Made by a program: the position numbers and the translations under genes
Origin: Heterodera schachtii
Lineage: Eukaryota > Nematoda > Chromadorea > Rhabditida > Heteroderidae
NCBI GenBank assembly: GCA_023374025.1
Contig: SIJG01000057.1
Span: 140,751 to 204,750 of the forward strand
Direction: 5' to 3'
Length of the DNA: 64,000 nt
Part shown: piece after piece, positions 34,360 through 49,629 of the stretch
Layout of the letters: each line of letters opens with the position of its first letter
Position numbering within the stretch: the stretch's first letter is position 1
Notes under the pieces: model-generated
Told to the model about the DNA's origin: nothing
Databases searched by the model: none
The model's input: only the letters and a program-made list of their open reading frames with translations

Positions 34360-37300
34360 TAGCTAAAAGCGAATTAAAAGTTAATTGTTCCAAAAACTAA
34401 TATTTAAAACAATTAAATGAATTTTTATTAAAGTAAAAAATAAATTTACAGTTTTATTTTCATCATTCAACTTAAAGTAATTTGAAAATATAATTAGTCT
34501 TTAACTACAAAAAATTATCGTCAATCGGATGTCATAAAAGAATAAATTAAAACATAATAAAAAACATATTAAATTAAAACATAATAAATTAAAGAAAACA
34601 TGAAAATAATTTTAAATGAAATTATTGAATTGAACATTCAATTATGATTATTACCAAGCTAAGGAAAAATAATAATTTGCTATCTTTCAATTTATCTCGG
34701 ATAAAACAATTAGATGCATTGCTTCTCCATTGCTACATTTGAATATTAACTGTAAGAACTAAGAGTAAAAATTAATTAATAAATTATTCAATTATCAATA
34801 TTAATTGATAAAGAAAAATAAACAAAAAATGTTAATTTGATCGGAACCGGTGATTTTGGCAAAACGAGGAAAAAAATTGGTTAATTTCTGAATATGGCTT
34901 TTTACTTGGAGCTTGTGTATTATATTATTTTAAATTGGATTAACAACCACTCCAATTTTGCTGTCGATTGCTTACCGTATGACACAAATCAGAGAGAACT
35001 ATAAAACCAGCCCAGTAGTTTGCTTAATTTTTTTTTTAAGAAAACAGTGTTGATTAATTGTTTATATGATACCCTATTTTGTTCCCATCTCTATCGTAGC
35101 GGAAAATACATACAACGTCATTTTTATTTAGCAAACCATAATATCTATTTTTTAATTGATATTTTGCATTGAATTATAAAATTACTTTTATTTCGAATAT
35201 TTTTCATAACAAAAATTTTCACATTGCTGAATAAATTTTCTGGTAATAATTTTATGCGCAACAAAATCACAAATCACGGCAATAAAAGAGAAACATTTTT
35301 AAATATTTACTTATAATACATTTATTTTAATGTTTTTTCTTAATATATTACCTTTTTTAATTTTATTTTCTATATTATATATTAAAATTATTGCATAAAT
35401 TACTTTTTTTTCGAGCATTCGAAGTCCCTTTAAAAAACATAAAATTTTGTTAAACTTCTAAGTTTTCCCATTGACTGGGAGAGAATTGTAATAAGGAACT
35501 GTTGGCAGATAAGTTATAGATTATTAGGTAATTTAATTTAAATTTTTGTATGAGAAAACATAATTATACTCATTCAATTTATTTATGACAACTCAAGTTA
35601 TTCTTACATTTTATTAATTGGTATTAAAAATTATAATTTTTGATATAGATTAACATTTTAAATCTTGGCCTTGTAGATTTACAGTTTCTTTAAATTAATC
35701 AAGGCCATCCATTCTTTTCTTATCAAGAAATTTGAAAAGAGTGCTTTACAAGGAAAAAGATTAGGATAACTTCACTCAAAATTTGAAGATTTTTAGCTTT
35801 TTTTAAATGACAGCTAATTTATTCTTTGCCATTTTCACTTTCCCTTTTCTTTAATTCACCATTTTCTCTCTTTTTTCCAATTTTTCGCTTGCCTAATTTT
35901 CATCATCTTCCACCTTTCAAACTGGATCTTTTATTTACTTAAAATCCAAATGAACTCGACAAATCGTAATAAAAGCAGAGATTTCATTAAGTAACATCCT
36001 AATTTTGATCAACATGCTCATCTTTGGTTTTCTTTTTTTAGTTTGTCAATACTTAATTGATAAAATTTTATGTTTAAAAATGACACAACAAATAAAAAAA
36101 ATATTCAGTAAAATGGAAGGGTTTAAGGACAATCCTCGTTTCTCAGTTGAAAAAAATAGTTAAAAAATAAAATACAAAAATAAATTTATTTTCAATATTG
36201 TTGTAATTATGAAAAACAGAAATTTGAAGCAATCTTTTATTTTCAAAATTTAAAATTTTATTAATTCAAAAATTGTTCTAAATCTCACGAACTGCGTGTG
36301 AGCCAAAAAACCTATCTAAAACTTTTTTAAAACCTAAATGCTGCATATAATTCTTACAATACAAAAAATTAATATTTAAAACAAACACCTGCATTATCAA
36401 AAATTATTTAAAATTTAATCATTTCAAATCATTAAAAAAAATAATTGAGTGAATGAGAAAAATTTTAATTAGTATTTTATCTGACTAAGGCGACAAAATG
36501 TGTTGATATATTAAACGCGAGACATAAAAATTAATTACTATATTAAGCAAATATTCAGATATAATTCAAAAAACAGCAAACTTATCATATAATTTTTTAA
36601 TTCTTTAAAGTAAGGCAAAATTAAAAAGCAAAAGATAGCAGGATTTGTGACCGAAGGGGTATTCTGCGAGAAGTTATATGAACATCACGATGCTGTTTAA
36701 AAATACAAATAATTGTTGCATAATAATTTAACTATAATAATTATATAATTTTTTCATTGAAAAAAATAATTAACAAAATAAAGCAAAATTAAACACATAA
36801 TGACCATGTATTTTTTTATTTTGCTGTTTAAAAAAAGTTTATTATCTAAAGAAAAATGAAAAGAAAACAATAACAATATTACAGGAAGCAAAAATAACTC
36901 ATAAATTATAATTGGTTTGTTCTTGATTATAAACTCATTTAAATAAATATTAAAGAATTCGTTAAAGAATAAAAAACGATTAATTCATAAAAAATGAGTG
37001 ATAATACAAAAAATAAAATAATTTTTTCTCAAAGTCATAATACTCAACGCGAGTTTCTCAACTTTTTTCATGAAAAAAAGTTATTTGTTCTAATAATTTA
37101 ATTTTTTGCTATTTATTTTAAAGTTTTTCTGCAGATTCAAATTTTACTTTTACAAGGAGAAGTTTTATTAATTTTTTATTCCTTTTTTATACATATATTT
37201 TGCAAAAAAAAAAACCAATCAAAAAAACTTGTAAACAAAACTGCTAAAACAAATTCACATTGTTGAATGATTGAAAACAAATCTCGTATATTAAGCATAT

Positions 37301-39550
37301 ATCTATTTCAATAATTCTTTTAAAAGAATTTAAAGTTATTAATTTTTAATGAAGTCGAATTATGAGGAAAGGGAAATCTTTATCAACCCCATTGTACCTT
37401 TGATGCAAGAATGTGGCGGGTGGTCCAGTCTTTGCCGTTTAGATGTAATTATTATAATAAAAATTTATTTTAAAAGAATAAATTTACTTAAAATAGTCCA
37501 AAAATAATTAAATTATGAAATGAACTCATAATTAACTTAATTTAATATTAAAATAAAAAATAAATTTAAAATAAAAATGTTATTAAATCAAAATAATTCA
37601 CTGTTTGATTGAATGCTATTAGGCAATATTATATCTGCCGCATATATATCAAATTAAAAACTGCTGGTTCATAAATTAAAAAAAAGTATTTTAAAAGCAA
37701 AAATTTTATATATGACAAGTCTTCCTATTGCTTACAAAAATTAAATGCTCGAAGAAACCTACTCTAATAAATAAAACATTTAATTACAATATTCATATTT
37801 TCCTCCACTCATTTTTCGTTTAAAAATAATTTAATAATAAAGTATAATGTCTGCTGGAGATAATATTAAAGACAAATTAATTTACAAATATTGTTTATTT
37901 TAATGATATAACAAACATTAAGCTCAAAAATGAAATTGTCAAAATGATTTTTATAAATTGACTTGGAATTATTTTATAAATGTCTATCTTTAAAATTTCG
38001 AAAAAGAAATTTTATCTTTTAGCTTATATTTTTATAAATAGAATTTTATATTAATAGCATTGACTATATCTTAATTATAGCAAACGAAAACTAACTTAAT
38101 TGTTTTTTATTATTATTCATTAAAATATTGAAATGATTTGATTGCAAGAAACAAAAAATCAATGCTCAATAGTCTCGCAATAATATTCTAAATATATATT
38201 AAAAAATAACATTATTGAATATATTCAAAAAATTTATATAATAAGATAGCTACTGTGTAAAAAAAGATATAAAAAGGTTCAATTAAGAAAGTTTTAGGTC
38301 AAGCGAGCCTACCCTACAGGTGAATTTGTCATTCAACTATAAGAGAATTAATATTGTATAAATTAATTAAATTAATTTAATCAAAAAAATAAAATATAAA
38401 AATTAAAATCAAATGAATTTAATTTACTATATGATAGTAAAAATATCTGTAAACATATTTAATGGAGTCACCAAATTAAAACGAATTCATCAGATAAAAG
38501 CTAAAAAATTACTCTAAAATTATAATTTAATATTTCGAATAAATATCTAGCGGTAGATTCACTTTTATATACCATTATAAATCCGGATTTGAAGTCGTTA
38601 TAGAATTCGTAAATATTTTATTATTAATATACTTCTCTATAAACTACCTAATAGTAATAAAAGCGAGTCGAAAAATCCCTAATGAGTCTAAAAAATATAA
38701 TTTATTAAGCGTAAATAAACAAAGTTAATATCTCTCAAAAGAGAGAAATGAAATATAACAGAATTATTATTAAGAATGTCAAAAACCATGTTATGTTTGT
38801 AAAAATGAATCCAGTAAATTATGGATTATTAAAATAAAATTTATTAATTAATATATGAAAAAATTAAGGCCTAATTTTTCCACAATGTACTCATATTTAG
38901 GAATTGGGAAGACGATAGGTAATAGATTGAAAATAACCCAATTTAAAGGAAAAAGTTCAATATACGTAAATTATTACTATAGTACTTTAAATTATTATGC
39001 AAAAAAACAGAATATAGTTATTTATCAATAATAGTAAAATTTTATTAAAAATTAACAAAGAAAAAAATTTCCATTCATTCACATCGTATTATGGATATAT
39101 AAATCATACAAAATAAAGAAGTAAAAATAATTTTTCTTAAAAGAATCCTGGCAGACCGTTTTTATGTACACAAAAAAACTAAAAAAGTTAACAAAAAAAA
39201 CATGCAGATAATTGAAAACCTAACACCGAATTTACTTAAAATTAGTAATAAGAAACATGAAAGAAATAATTAAACTAAATCTGAGGCTTATAATCATTTT
39301 CGGCATATTTTGAATAAAAAAAGGTTAATTCTTACAAAAGAATACCCCGACTAACAAATTCTAACATCACTCGATGTAATTAATTTATGTAAGGTTTTGT
39401 ACAAGAATTAGATAAATAAAGACTGAACAAATATTATTAAAGACTCGAAGCAATGAAGAAGAAGACAGATTAAAAGAAAAATTTATATGAATTGGAATTT
39501 GTCATTGCTAAGTTTATCCTGGAAGAAACACGAAAAGCAAAAAAAGTGTA
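34360..39550. other. AT-rich non-coding stretch
   Basis: No gene or RNA recognised. It is strongly A-rich on the plus strand from about 36 kb onward. Confidence 0.5.
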
Positions 39551-39560
39551 AAAATTAAAA

Positions 39561-39740
39561 AGCATAAAAGATAAAATAAAAATGAAATTTAAAATAAATT
39601 AAATAAAATTTATTAGTAAGATCAAAAGCTAAAAACCTGCAATAAAAAAAAAAGCATAAAAGATAAAATAAAATGAAATTTAAAATAAATTAAATAAAAT
39701 TTATTAGTAAGATCAAAAGCTAAAAACCTGCAATAAAAAC
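39561..39740 (+). repeat. Tandem duplication, 92-bp unit
   Basis: AGCATAAAAGATAAAATAAA starts at 39561 and again at 39653. The two units are almost identical through AGCTAAAAACCTGCAATAAA, indicating a recent local duplication. Confidence 0.9.
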
Positions 39741-40004
39741 TTTTTTGAAATAATATTAAATAATCATAAAATAAGATTTTTATGTGATTATTTTTTTATA
39801 ATTTTTTACCTTTAATCAAATTAATAAAAACGAAAATTAACAAAATTTATAAATATTTTGTATGTAATTTTTGGAAAGTTAAAGGTTAAAACTTGAAACC
39901 ATATTTTTATAGATATATAGGAATTCTCATGAAATGCAACGGTAGTAATAAAATTTATAAAAATTCTCGCAAAACAAATCAATTTTTGTTAAAAAAGTTT
40001 TAAT

Positions 40005-40140
40005 ATTACTCTTCCTTTGCTCTCTCATTCCTCTCTCCCCTTTCTCTCGCTCTCTTATCTCTGTCTTATTATCTCACTATTTCTTTAATTTCTCTCTCTC
40101 TTTATCCACTTGTCTGATTTTATTTCTTTTCTGTATCTTA
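40005..40140 (+). repeat. Polypyrimidine (CT) tract
   Basis: About 130 bp of almost pure C and T, with several TCTCTCTC runs. It is followed by a GC-richer stretch (GCAACGCGGCAGCAGGGACG near 40153 and GGCAGCAGCAGCAC near 40194). No exon could be supported there. Confidence 0.7.
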
Positions 40141-40584
40141 CGCCTTTCCAAAGCAACGCGGCAGCAGGGACGCCCACCATCCAACCAATTGAGGGCAGCA
40201 GCAGCACATTTAGTCATCGGAGGACAAAAATTTCTTCATTCCTTCATCGATTTGACAATTTTTTGTTTTAGTAACGAAAAACATTGACTAATTAAATAAA
40301 AATAATGAAATAGCGTGAAAATATTTTTAAAATATTTGAATTTAAATTTGATAATTATCAACCACGTCCTATACTCAAATAACTTAAAAACACTCTCTTT
40401 TTAAAGTACTTAAAAGCAATACCAAACAAATAATGGTAGTTATTGTCTTTTTCATGTTAAATCACAAAAATTTGTTAGCGTTTTTATCTATTTGACTCAA
40501 TTCCGAACAATAAAACAAAAAAGCCGGAAAGCTAATTTTTCAAATTATTATTTTGTTCTAATAAATAAAATCAATTATAAAAAG

Positions 40585-41486
40585 GGAAAATATTGATCAT
40601 ATGGCCCAGAGCCCAAAATGGTCGAAATATATACCAATCGATAGCTCTCGGTCTGTTAGGGAAGAATCCGAAAGAATTTTTTTGCGGAAACCAATCCCTG
40701 AAGAGTTACAGACCCGGGACTGAAATGGCCAAATGCCTTTGGGACTGAACCGTCCACCACTCAAAACGCATGGAATTGCGACAAAATTGATATCAATCGA
40801 TTCCTCTAGGCTCCTAAATTATGAATCCGAAAGAATTTTTGGACAAAAATGAAAATAACCGAAGTTATGGGTTCCCAAAACCTAGAAAAATGACACTAGA
40901 AAAACCGTCTATAATTTGAAAATTTAATTTTTCCTATTGCGCTAAAAAACCGCCGCACACTCGACTACGGCGGCCAGTAGGTGGGGCGAGACTACGAGCT
41001 ACGGAAGAATGATCCGGAGGCGGTTGACTGATTGGCGGGGGCCCTTCGGGCCACCGCAGTCAACCGCCTGTGGCGCTCGTCAGACTTTTTCCTCCGCCCT
41101 CCGTCTCGCCCCACTACTTGCTCCGTCTTCGCATGCTCCCTTTTGCGAAGTTCAAAAACCTGAAGTGTTTTTCGTTTTTTTGGCTCGCCTAAATTAATTT
41201 TTTAAAGTCATTTTTTGAGATTTTTGAGGACCCATAACTTTTTTCAATTTCTTTTTTACCCAAAAATTCTTTCGGATTCATAATTTGGGAGCCTAGAGGA
41301 ATCGATTGATATCAATTTTGTCGCAATTCCAAAGGCATTTGGCCATTTCAGTCCCGGGTCTGTAACTCTTCAGGGATTGGTTTCCGCAAAAAAATTCTTT
41401 CGGATTCTTCCATTACAGACCGAGAGCTATCGATTGGTATATATTTCGACCATTTTCGGCTCTGGGCCATATGATCAATATTTACC
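40585..41486. mobile_element. Fold-back element, 902 bp, with 8-bp target duplication
   Basis: ATAAAAAG lies at 40577-40584 and 41487-41494. The ends are inverted and nearly perfect (GGAAAATATTGATCATATGG and, from the right, GGTAAATATTGATCATATGG). The inverted similarity runs inward for about 270 bp per arm, with landmarks CGATAGCTCTCGGTCTGT, CAGACCCGGGACTGAAATGG and TTGATATCAATCGATTCCTC. The left arm carries an extra GACTGAACCGTCCACCACTC segment. The core is GC-rich and itself folds: GTGGGGCGAGAC (40981) pairs with GTCTCGCCCCAC (41103), with a second hairpin inside. There is no transposase. The arms are diverged relatives of the repeats at 1 and 16799. Confidence 0.85.
41019..41068. repeat. 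GC-rich hairpin at the centre of the fold-back element
   Basis: GGCGGTTGACTG (41019-41030) and CAGTCAACCGCC (41057-41068) are perfect 12-bp inverted copies around a loop that contains GGGCCCTTCGGGCC. A separate CCGCCG/CGGCGG pair lies at about 40951-40974. Confidence 0.85.
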
Positions 41487-41494
41487 ATAAAAAG

Positions 41495-44400
41495 TTCGTA
41501 TTTCAGTGTATTTTTTTCTTAATTTTTAAATGTAAAATATTTATGTGATTTAATACATATTAATAAATGAAAAGAAAAAATTTAATTATTTATTAAATGT
41601 CATCATTGTTGATGCTAAAAAATTGCCATAGTTAACATAAATTGGCCCTGAATTTTCTGTAAATTAGTAAAAATTATATTAAAAAAAAACAAGTCTTATT
41701 TCTACATTAATTATATTATTTTTAAATTGTAATGATAATTTTAACAAATAAAAGCATTAAATAAAATAAAAAAGCTTCTAAAAATAATTTAAAGACTATT
41801 TGTTCATTAGATATTGTATGAATTCAGAATAATATTTTCATAAAAAGTAATAAATAAAAAATAAATAAAATCGTTATTTTTTAAAATTCTTCAATTATTC
41901 ATTAGCGCCGGAATTTATGAATGCATCAACAAAAATAGATTGAATAAAAACTTAATGACTTATCTTAATAAATAATGAAAACACAAATAAATTTAAACAA
42001 AAATTCAGAAAAATATTTATTCAAATAAAAAGATTTAACTTTGTTAAACATTGAAAAAACCATACCAAAATAATATTTATTTATCAAAATAAAATTATAT
42101 TTTAGCCTGAAGGGCAAGTTCCCAAAAGTTAGACACATGTATTTGGCCTCAAAATTTTATATGGGGGAAATATTTCCTGAAGTATAATAAATAACAATGT
42201 TCTTAATTTACAATTCAATAAAAATTCTATTGATATCTATGAAAAATAATTTACTCAACAAATGGAATTATTATATATAATTTATATGTTCAATAGCAAT
42301 ATTTCATAAAAAAATTAAAATTAATTAAATGTTGCATATCATGAGAATTAATTCATTGCTTCATTAAATTAATACATATAATGTATTATTAATTCGTTTT
42401 TAATGTAACTCTTTTTTACGAAAAAATTATTAAACCTTACTGTCTATTGTAAAACAAAAAAATCGAATATGAAATTATTAATTAAGATATTGAACTCAAA
42501 TACACAGAAAAACACATTGAAAAACAGAACTGAAGCTCGTTAAATATATTAATCTATTTGATAATTGCTCTTGAAGCGGCGATATAATAGCACAAGACCT
42601 TGACATTTACTAAATGCATGTAGACAAATCTAATAATTTAGCATCATAAATTTATTATAATAATATCAAATTTCATATAATTATTTTGAATAAAGTAATT
42701 TTTAAAAAATAAAATTTCTATAATTGCTAACTTATTTTAACTTATTTTTCTGGTCTTATTTATTCAAATTCCTGCAAAAAATTAATTAATTTTATATTTA
42801 ATAGAAATTAATATGTTTATAAAATTTTAAATGTAAACGATGAGAAATTAGAAATAATTAATTTCATCGCAAATTGAATTTGAAAAATATTCCAATTTAC
42901 AACAAAAATCATTGCAATGAATATATCAACTAATAAAATCTCATTAAAACTAATCAAAAAAGCAATTTAGGTGGTATAAACAAATAAAAATTGAAAAAAT
43001 ATTCAAAATTGCTTAAAGTTTATTTGGTAAATTTAACATATCGATTGAAAAAAATAATATATAATTTTTATTTAAAACTAAGGCCATAATTTAAAAAATA
43101 AAACAATAGCTAAAAAATATTTTTTAATTTTTAAAATAATAAAAAATGCTAATGAAAACAAAACAAAGCTTAAAAAACAATGAATATATTAAAAGAGTTG
43201 AAATAAATATATTTCAAATAAATCAATTACGTTAAAAATATAACAAAATTCATTATTTGATTTTTTTTTACAAATAAGCAAGAGATATAAATAATTAAAG
43301 TGCTTTAATTATATGATAATAAAAAAGTGCAACCAGTTTGTGAAAATACTATTAACCTTCAACTTCTATAACATATTAACTTAATTTTTTAACAATTAAG
43401 ATAATTCATTTTTCGAAAAATTAATTAAAAAATAATAAATCACAAAAAATAAAAGAAAATTTAATTCTAATAAAAAATAATACTAAAATTTCAAATTTGC
43501 GATATAAGCAAAATACTAAAACCATTTGAAGAACTAAATGTCTTACAATTGGCACAAACTTCCGGATCGCACATGAAAAGCCTTGGAAACATGTTAATCA
43601 CTAGTGTAAATTAGGTTTAAATATAAAAAATATTTGTTAACAATTACTTTAATTCTTTAATAAATAAAAGAGCAAATAATATTAAAATATCTAAGTGTTA
43701 AAATTGTGTTTTTTTACTTATCAAATCTAAAAAATAAAATGATTAAACTTAATATTCGTTTGATATTATATCTACTTAAATGTGATGAAGAAATGACAAG
43801 GACGAAAGTAAAGAAAATATTAATCTTTTTATTAGAATTATAACGCTTTTATGAAAAAAATAATAATTAAAAAAATAAGTTGAATAAATTTTGGATGGAA
43901 CAAATGCGGAGTTTATCCTCCTAATTATGGAAGAGATAAATAAAAGGGAAGGATATGAGAGGCGAGTTAATATACCGAGCAAAAGGTAAAATATATATAT
44001 TGTGACAAGATAATATTACCAAGAAAAAACGTTAAATCAACAGTGTACATCTATTATTTAAAAAGATAAATCATTGGTTTATTTAATATTTAGAAATATT
44101 CATTTAAAATGAAAAATGGAAATGCTTAAAATTATTCAAAATTTTTGAAAATATGCAAGCAGATAAGGCACGGTCATAAGAGAGAGTTGCCTTTATTTGT
44201 GAGATCAACACAGATGACAATTACTTGAAAATAATTTTCCTATAAAATTTAATTAATCGATCCAAAAATTTAAAACCAAACTATTTGTTAATAAGTTAAT
44301 AATTTATTTAAATTCAAGCGATTCAAATGCACTACTATAGTTAAGGGTAGGAAGGACAAGAAATTTAAAGAATATAAAACAATAATTGTATTGTAATAAT

Positions 44401-46970
44401 AGAAAACGTTTATTGATAATAAAAATGGAAACCAATTGATATCAAACATTACAATAAATAATTATGGGAATGTTATTCATTTATAAAAGAATATACTTTT
44501 ATTTTTACAAAAAAAAACAAGAAACTTTAAAAAAATAGGTAAAAACAAATAAAATAGAGAATTCTAAAAATTAAATTATATTTTTGTCAAAGAATGATGA
44601 ATACAACTACAAAAATTTTAAGTAAAACCCAACTAAATAAAAATACTTGAAATTATAATCCTATAACAAATAATGAACCTATTCAGTATATTTGTACTCA
44701 GCTCGGCGAATAGAATCTAGAAATTAAAAATAATACAAATTATTCTTAATTTTCGAGAAAGTAGGACGTTATTTTATTGTGACAGATGAGGAAGAAGAAG
44801 CCGAGAATACCACAAAATTAAAAAAAAAACAGACACAAATTTAATTATTGAAAGAAATAAATTGAATATTGAATTTAAAATAAAAATTATGTGTAAAATT
44901 GTAATAAACCAACAAAAGATTTAAATGCAGCGAAATACATAATTATTTAAAAAATAATATATAAAATAAAATTAAAGAGAATAATAAATTCTGTTAAATA
45001 AATATTTAAACAAAAATAATGGTAATAATTTTAATAAATTATATATATTAAGCAGTATTTCATAAATAAAGAGTGACAATTATAAATATCCATAATAACG
45101 CAAGACTTAAAAATAAATTAATAATGAAAAAATTATAATAATTTAGCATTAATCTTCGCACATTAGTGGATGGAACACGCAAAAAACATAAATACAATTA
45201 AAATTTTTAAGGAAAAACATGTTTTTCTCATCAAATGGAAAGGATTTGTGAACATGAGGAATCTTTTACACAAGACAAAATAAAAAATTAAAGAATAACA
45301 GCAAAAAATAATTATTATCAACCTAATTTACTCAAACTACATACACACATTTAAAATAAGGTTCAGCAAGTAAAAATGCGTCATTAATATATAAATATAT
45401 AATTCGAAACCTCTTCAGAAAAAAACCTTTTTTTGAATTATTAAAAAATTTTTCAATTTGTAATAATTAATAATTAAATAACTCAAAGCAAGACAAATTG
45501 AAATTTAAACATTAATCAACATCGCAGTTTTAATAATAATAATAATAGTGCCTGTTTTCGATTGCCAGGAAGTAGTCGATGAAATGATGTGTTGATTTGG
45601 CTTGGCATATCATTAAAATAATGTGATTTTTAAATGTTGAGAAATATCACTTAAATTTTAAAAAATATATGTATTTTTGACATTTTAGTAAAAAGTTCTT
45701 TATCAATAAATTTTGTTGCTTTAATTTTTTGTTACTTCGTCGCAACTGCTGCATATAAAGCAGCCCGTGGCTTACTTGACTTATAAATGATATGCAAACA
45801 AATAAACAGAAATAATAAAAACGCTAAGCAAAAATAATTAACCTTTAAATTGTTTAATAAATGCAGAATAAATCAATTAACATTAAACAAGAAAATAAAA
45901 TTTTAATTAAAAAAAATTAACAAAAATATATATATATTTTTAAATACGATGTTAAAAACCGAAAAAAAATTGTTACAAGAGTCAAATTTATTTCTTTTAT
46001 TATGTGACTTAATTGTATATTTTTCGCAAATTAACAAGTTTATTTTGAAACATTACTCATGAAGAAAATTTGCTTTTAAAAAATTAAAATTTAAAAACTC
46101 CAAAAATAAAAGTAAAATCTTTAACTAATCAAAACGAATTAAAACCCCTCAATTTACCGATTTAAAACATTATTATTGAGGAAGTTGTTAATAAGAAACA
46201 CTTAAAATTTGAATTAATTATTATGGATTTAGGACAACGATTTGGTCACCGATGCAACGTTTTGTGAATGAATAAGTGAAATATGTTACTTTAAAATTAG
46301 ACTCAAAAAAACTAATTTTTGCTAAGCTTCTCAAGACCAATAAATTCAATCAAATTTTATTTATTTGAATGTGTTAAATATGTACAGAATTAACAATCAG
46401 AAAAGAACATAAATAAATTCATTTTATAAGAAATGCTTTAACATTAACGAATATTTTACCCATGTTCTTTGTGCACAGTCTTAGCCAGACAGTTAATCCA
46501 TTGATACGTAACAAATAAGAAATGCAATTAATATATTTTAAAGACTAATTACTATCCAAAGGATAATTCTAAAAGGACGCCGGAAAAAAAGATGCTTACT
46601 AGTCTTTAATCCAAATCAAGTTCTGCAGCCAAGAGGACGATAGTAAATGGTAGAAAGAAAATCAAATTATAACATATGCATATTAAAAAAATGTTGCTAG
46701 AAACTTTATCAAAGAGATTAATATAATACCCTTTTTCAACCCTGAGTAAATAGTATTTAATTGCAATGCCATAAGAAAAAAATTTATGAAAAATATATAT
46801 AAATAATTAAAAGTCATACTGTCTATTAGGTTTTTATAGATTAAAAATTTTAATCTAAATCCAGTTTATTTCTAAAAATAATATTATGTGCCACCGAATG
46901 TGCACAAATCTTCAAGATAGTGCATATCATCAAATTATTTAAATAAAACAATTAAGGAAACAAAATAAAT
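41495..46970. other. AT-rich non-coding stretch, strongly A-rich
   Basis: No gene, RNA or bounded repeat is seen. Isolated GC-richer spots near 43560 and 45750 (GCTGCATATAAAGCAGC, a small palindrome) are too short to interpret. Confidence 0.5.
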
Positions 46971-46978
46971 TTACTTCA

Positions 46979-47040
46979 AAATAAAAGGAAAATAAGATAT
47001 TTCACTTATAAATAAAAGGAAAATAAGATATTTCACTTAT
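46979..47040 (+). repeat. Tandem duplication, 31-bp unit
   Basis: AAATAAAAGGAAAATAAGAT and the eleven bases after it occur twice in direct succession (46979 and 47010) without a difference. Confidence 0.9.
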
Positions 47041-47044
47041 AAAA

Positions 47045-49490
47045 AACGCAGTAAAAAATTCATAATGAAAAAACATATTAAAATTAAGGTATTCAAAATT
47101 TAATTGATGAAGAATATGGTAATTTTTTATCAGTAATCAGGAACATTAATAATCCCCAAAAATATGATGATTAAATAACTAAAAACAGAAATTAATTTCA
47201 AAATTTTTTTTAACTTTCTTTATAAATAGTCGAGTCAATAAAAACAAGTATTAATATAAGGCACAGCAGGCGAACAAAGAGAATTTGCAATCATGAATTG
47301 ATTCAAAAAATTAACTTTTTTAATTTGGTATTTATTATTAATATAGTAAAACAAATAGAGGAATATACTCCATAAAATTCAAGCTAAAATTTGATATAAA
47401 AACTAATTATATGAGTTTCGCACTTTCAAAAATAAAATAATAAACCAAATGACATGAGATATTGAAATATATTACCTGTCAAATGAGAATGATCTATTAT
47501 TTAAAGGCATTTTGGAACATGATAAAAATTCATTTAGGATAAAATATAAATTAAATTGAAAAAAAAAACAAATGCAAATGCTAATAATATAGATGGATAG
47601 CTCAGTTGACTTGATTTTTTAAAACAAAAATTTTTTAAAATTTATTTTATACTTAAATATTATTAGAATTTTTTTATAATGTCGAATAAAATTAAAATTA
47701 TAAAAATAATTACAACAAAACAAAAAAGATCATGATCGTTTGACATTTCAAACAGAAGTGCGAGGAATTATATAAAATATTAATATTTATGTCCAATCAA
47801 AAAATTAATTTTATTTTTTAAATTCTGAGAAATAATTGTTCATTTAAAATAAATATTATATAAATGTATTTTATTCAACTATTTATATCTAAATATTACA
47901 ACAAACCTTTAACTGTACAATTTAGAAACTATATACAAAATAAATGATAAAAAAGATTAAATATAATTTATAATGATTACCTAGTTTAACAAATGAGATA
48001 AAAATAATAACATGGTCTAATGATAGTTTTTGGTCGACGAAATAAAATTAAATTTAAATAATAAAATTTGAATAATTAGTCCGTCACCTATAGTAAATAA
48101 AAAAGTGAAATACACTTAAAACTGAAAAACAGGCTTATTACAATTATCTTAATGCAGCCAAACATTTAATATATCGATTGAAATTTAAAAATAATGAATG
48201 GATCCAAAAATTTTTATTGAATGTCATTCAAACATTTAGATATTTAATACAATCAAAGAAGTTTAAAAAATATTCATGTCACGAAAAATGAAATGTTATT
48301 CCACTTTAAAATATGCAACAATAAGAAATCAAGATGAATTGCTTCATATTTATTTCCTTTTTAGCCTTTAGTCACTTTATTTTAAACAACAGATGTTATT
48401 AAATACTATTAAAACATATCAAAATATAAAATTTTGATAAAGATAAAAATAAACTTAATACCAAATGACCTTGTTTTAAAATTCTAAAATAAAATATAAA
48501 ATTAATTATTAAAAAAAACTTAAATAGATTAACGTAAATTTTGAAAAATGCCCAACATTGGCTGCAATTCAAGTTTTTTCTGGTACAATTTTCATGTAAA
48601 ATAAGAAATAAAATTTTTTATTAATAGTTTAAAGTAAATTAATTAATTTCCTTAAAAAGTGTCAATGAATAATTTGATGAAATTATTAAAAATTTTCATT
48701 ACAAATGACATAAGTTTATTAAAATAAAAAAATTAATTTAATAAAAAGAAACTTTAATTATAATAAGGGTTTAACCGTTAACAATGGTATTACTACTAGC
48801 CTATAAATGATACAATTATATTTTCGTGTTGGTTGCCAATGGTAAGCGCAATTTATCATTTCTTCCTGCACCGACACAATTTTCATTGCGACGAATTAAC
48901 AAAATTTTAATATGAAGTTGTTATATTTAAGATACTTAAAGATAAATAGATTATTCATTTTACGAAAAAAATAATGAATTTAAAAAACTAAACAATTATA
49001 TATCGCTAAAAATCAAATTAATAAAATCTAAGAATGATAGAAAAATATTAGTTTAACAATTCTTAAAATCTTTAATAAACAAATGAACAAAAATATTTAA
49101 TAATATATTCAAGTTTGAAATAGAAATTTTTCTCATCAAATGTAATAAATAAATTAAAATTCTTAAAAAACATATTTAAAAAAATTTATCTGTCTGTTCC
49201 TATTATGAAAATACAAAATTAAGAATTATAAATCAAAAAAAAAGACCATAAAAAGAATTCAATGCAATATAAACATTAGTTTTCCCTTTATTTAGCAGCA
49301 TTAAGTATGTTTATTCAATAAGCAAAAATTATATTTCGAAGAAAAAATTAATTATTATTAATTGAAATATATTTTGAAAAATATTATCTATTTTATCTCC
49401 CAATTGAAATTTATATATTATAAAAGGATTTTTGCATACTCGTATGAAAATTATTCCCAATCTTAATTTTAGGGGATTTAAATTTGAATA
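47045..49490. other. AT-rich non-coding stretch
   Basis: A-rich on the plus strand. Nothing supported. Confidence 0.5.
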
Positions 49491-49629
49491 TTTGTATTAA
49501 ATTCTCATTCTCTTTGCGAAATGAATTCATTTATATAAGTAAAAGTAGTGCGGGCTCTCAAAGTGCCTGGGAGGCAGAGAGTTTCTCATTGCTCTGATGA
49601 AAAAGGGCAATAGAAGGGTGTAAAGGGTG

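Noticed and set aside
41009..41197. 62-codon frame in the core of the fold-back element
   Set aside because: It reads through the GC hairpin and is explained by the inverted repeat structure.
45740..45790. TATAAA within a GCTGC/GCAGC palindrome as a possible promoter
   Set aside because: TATAAA is expected very often at this AT content, and no gene follows.
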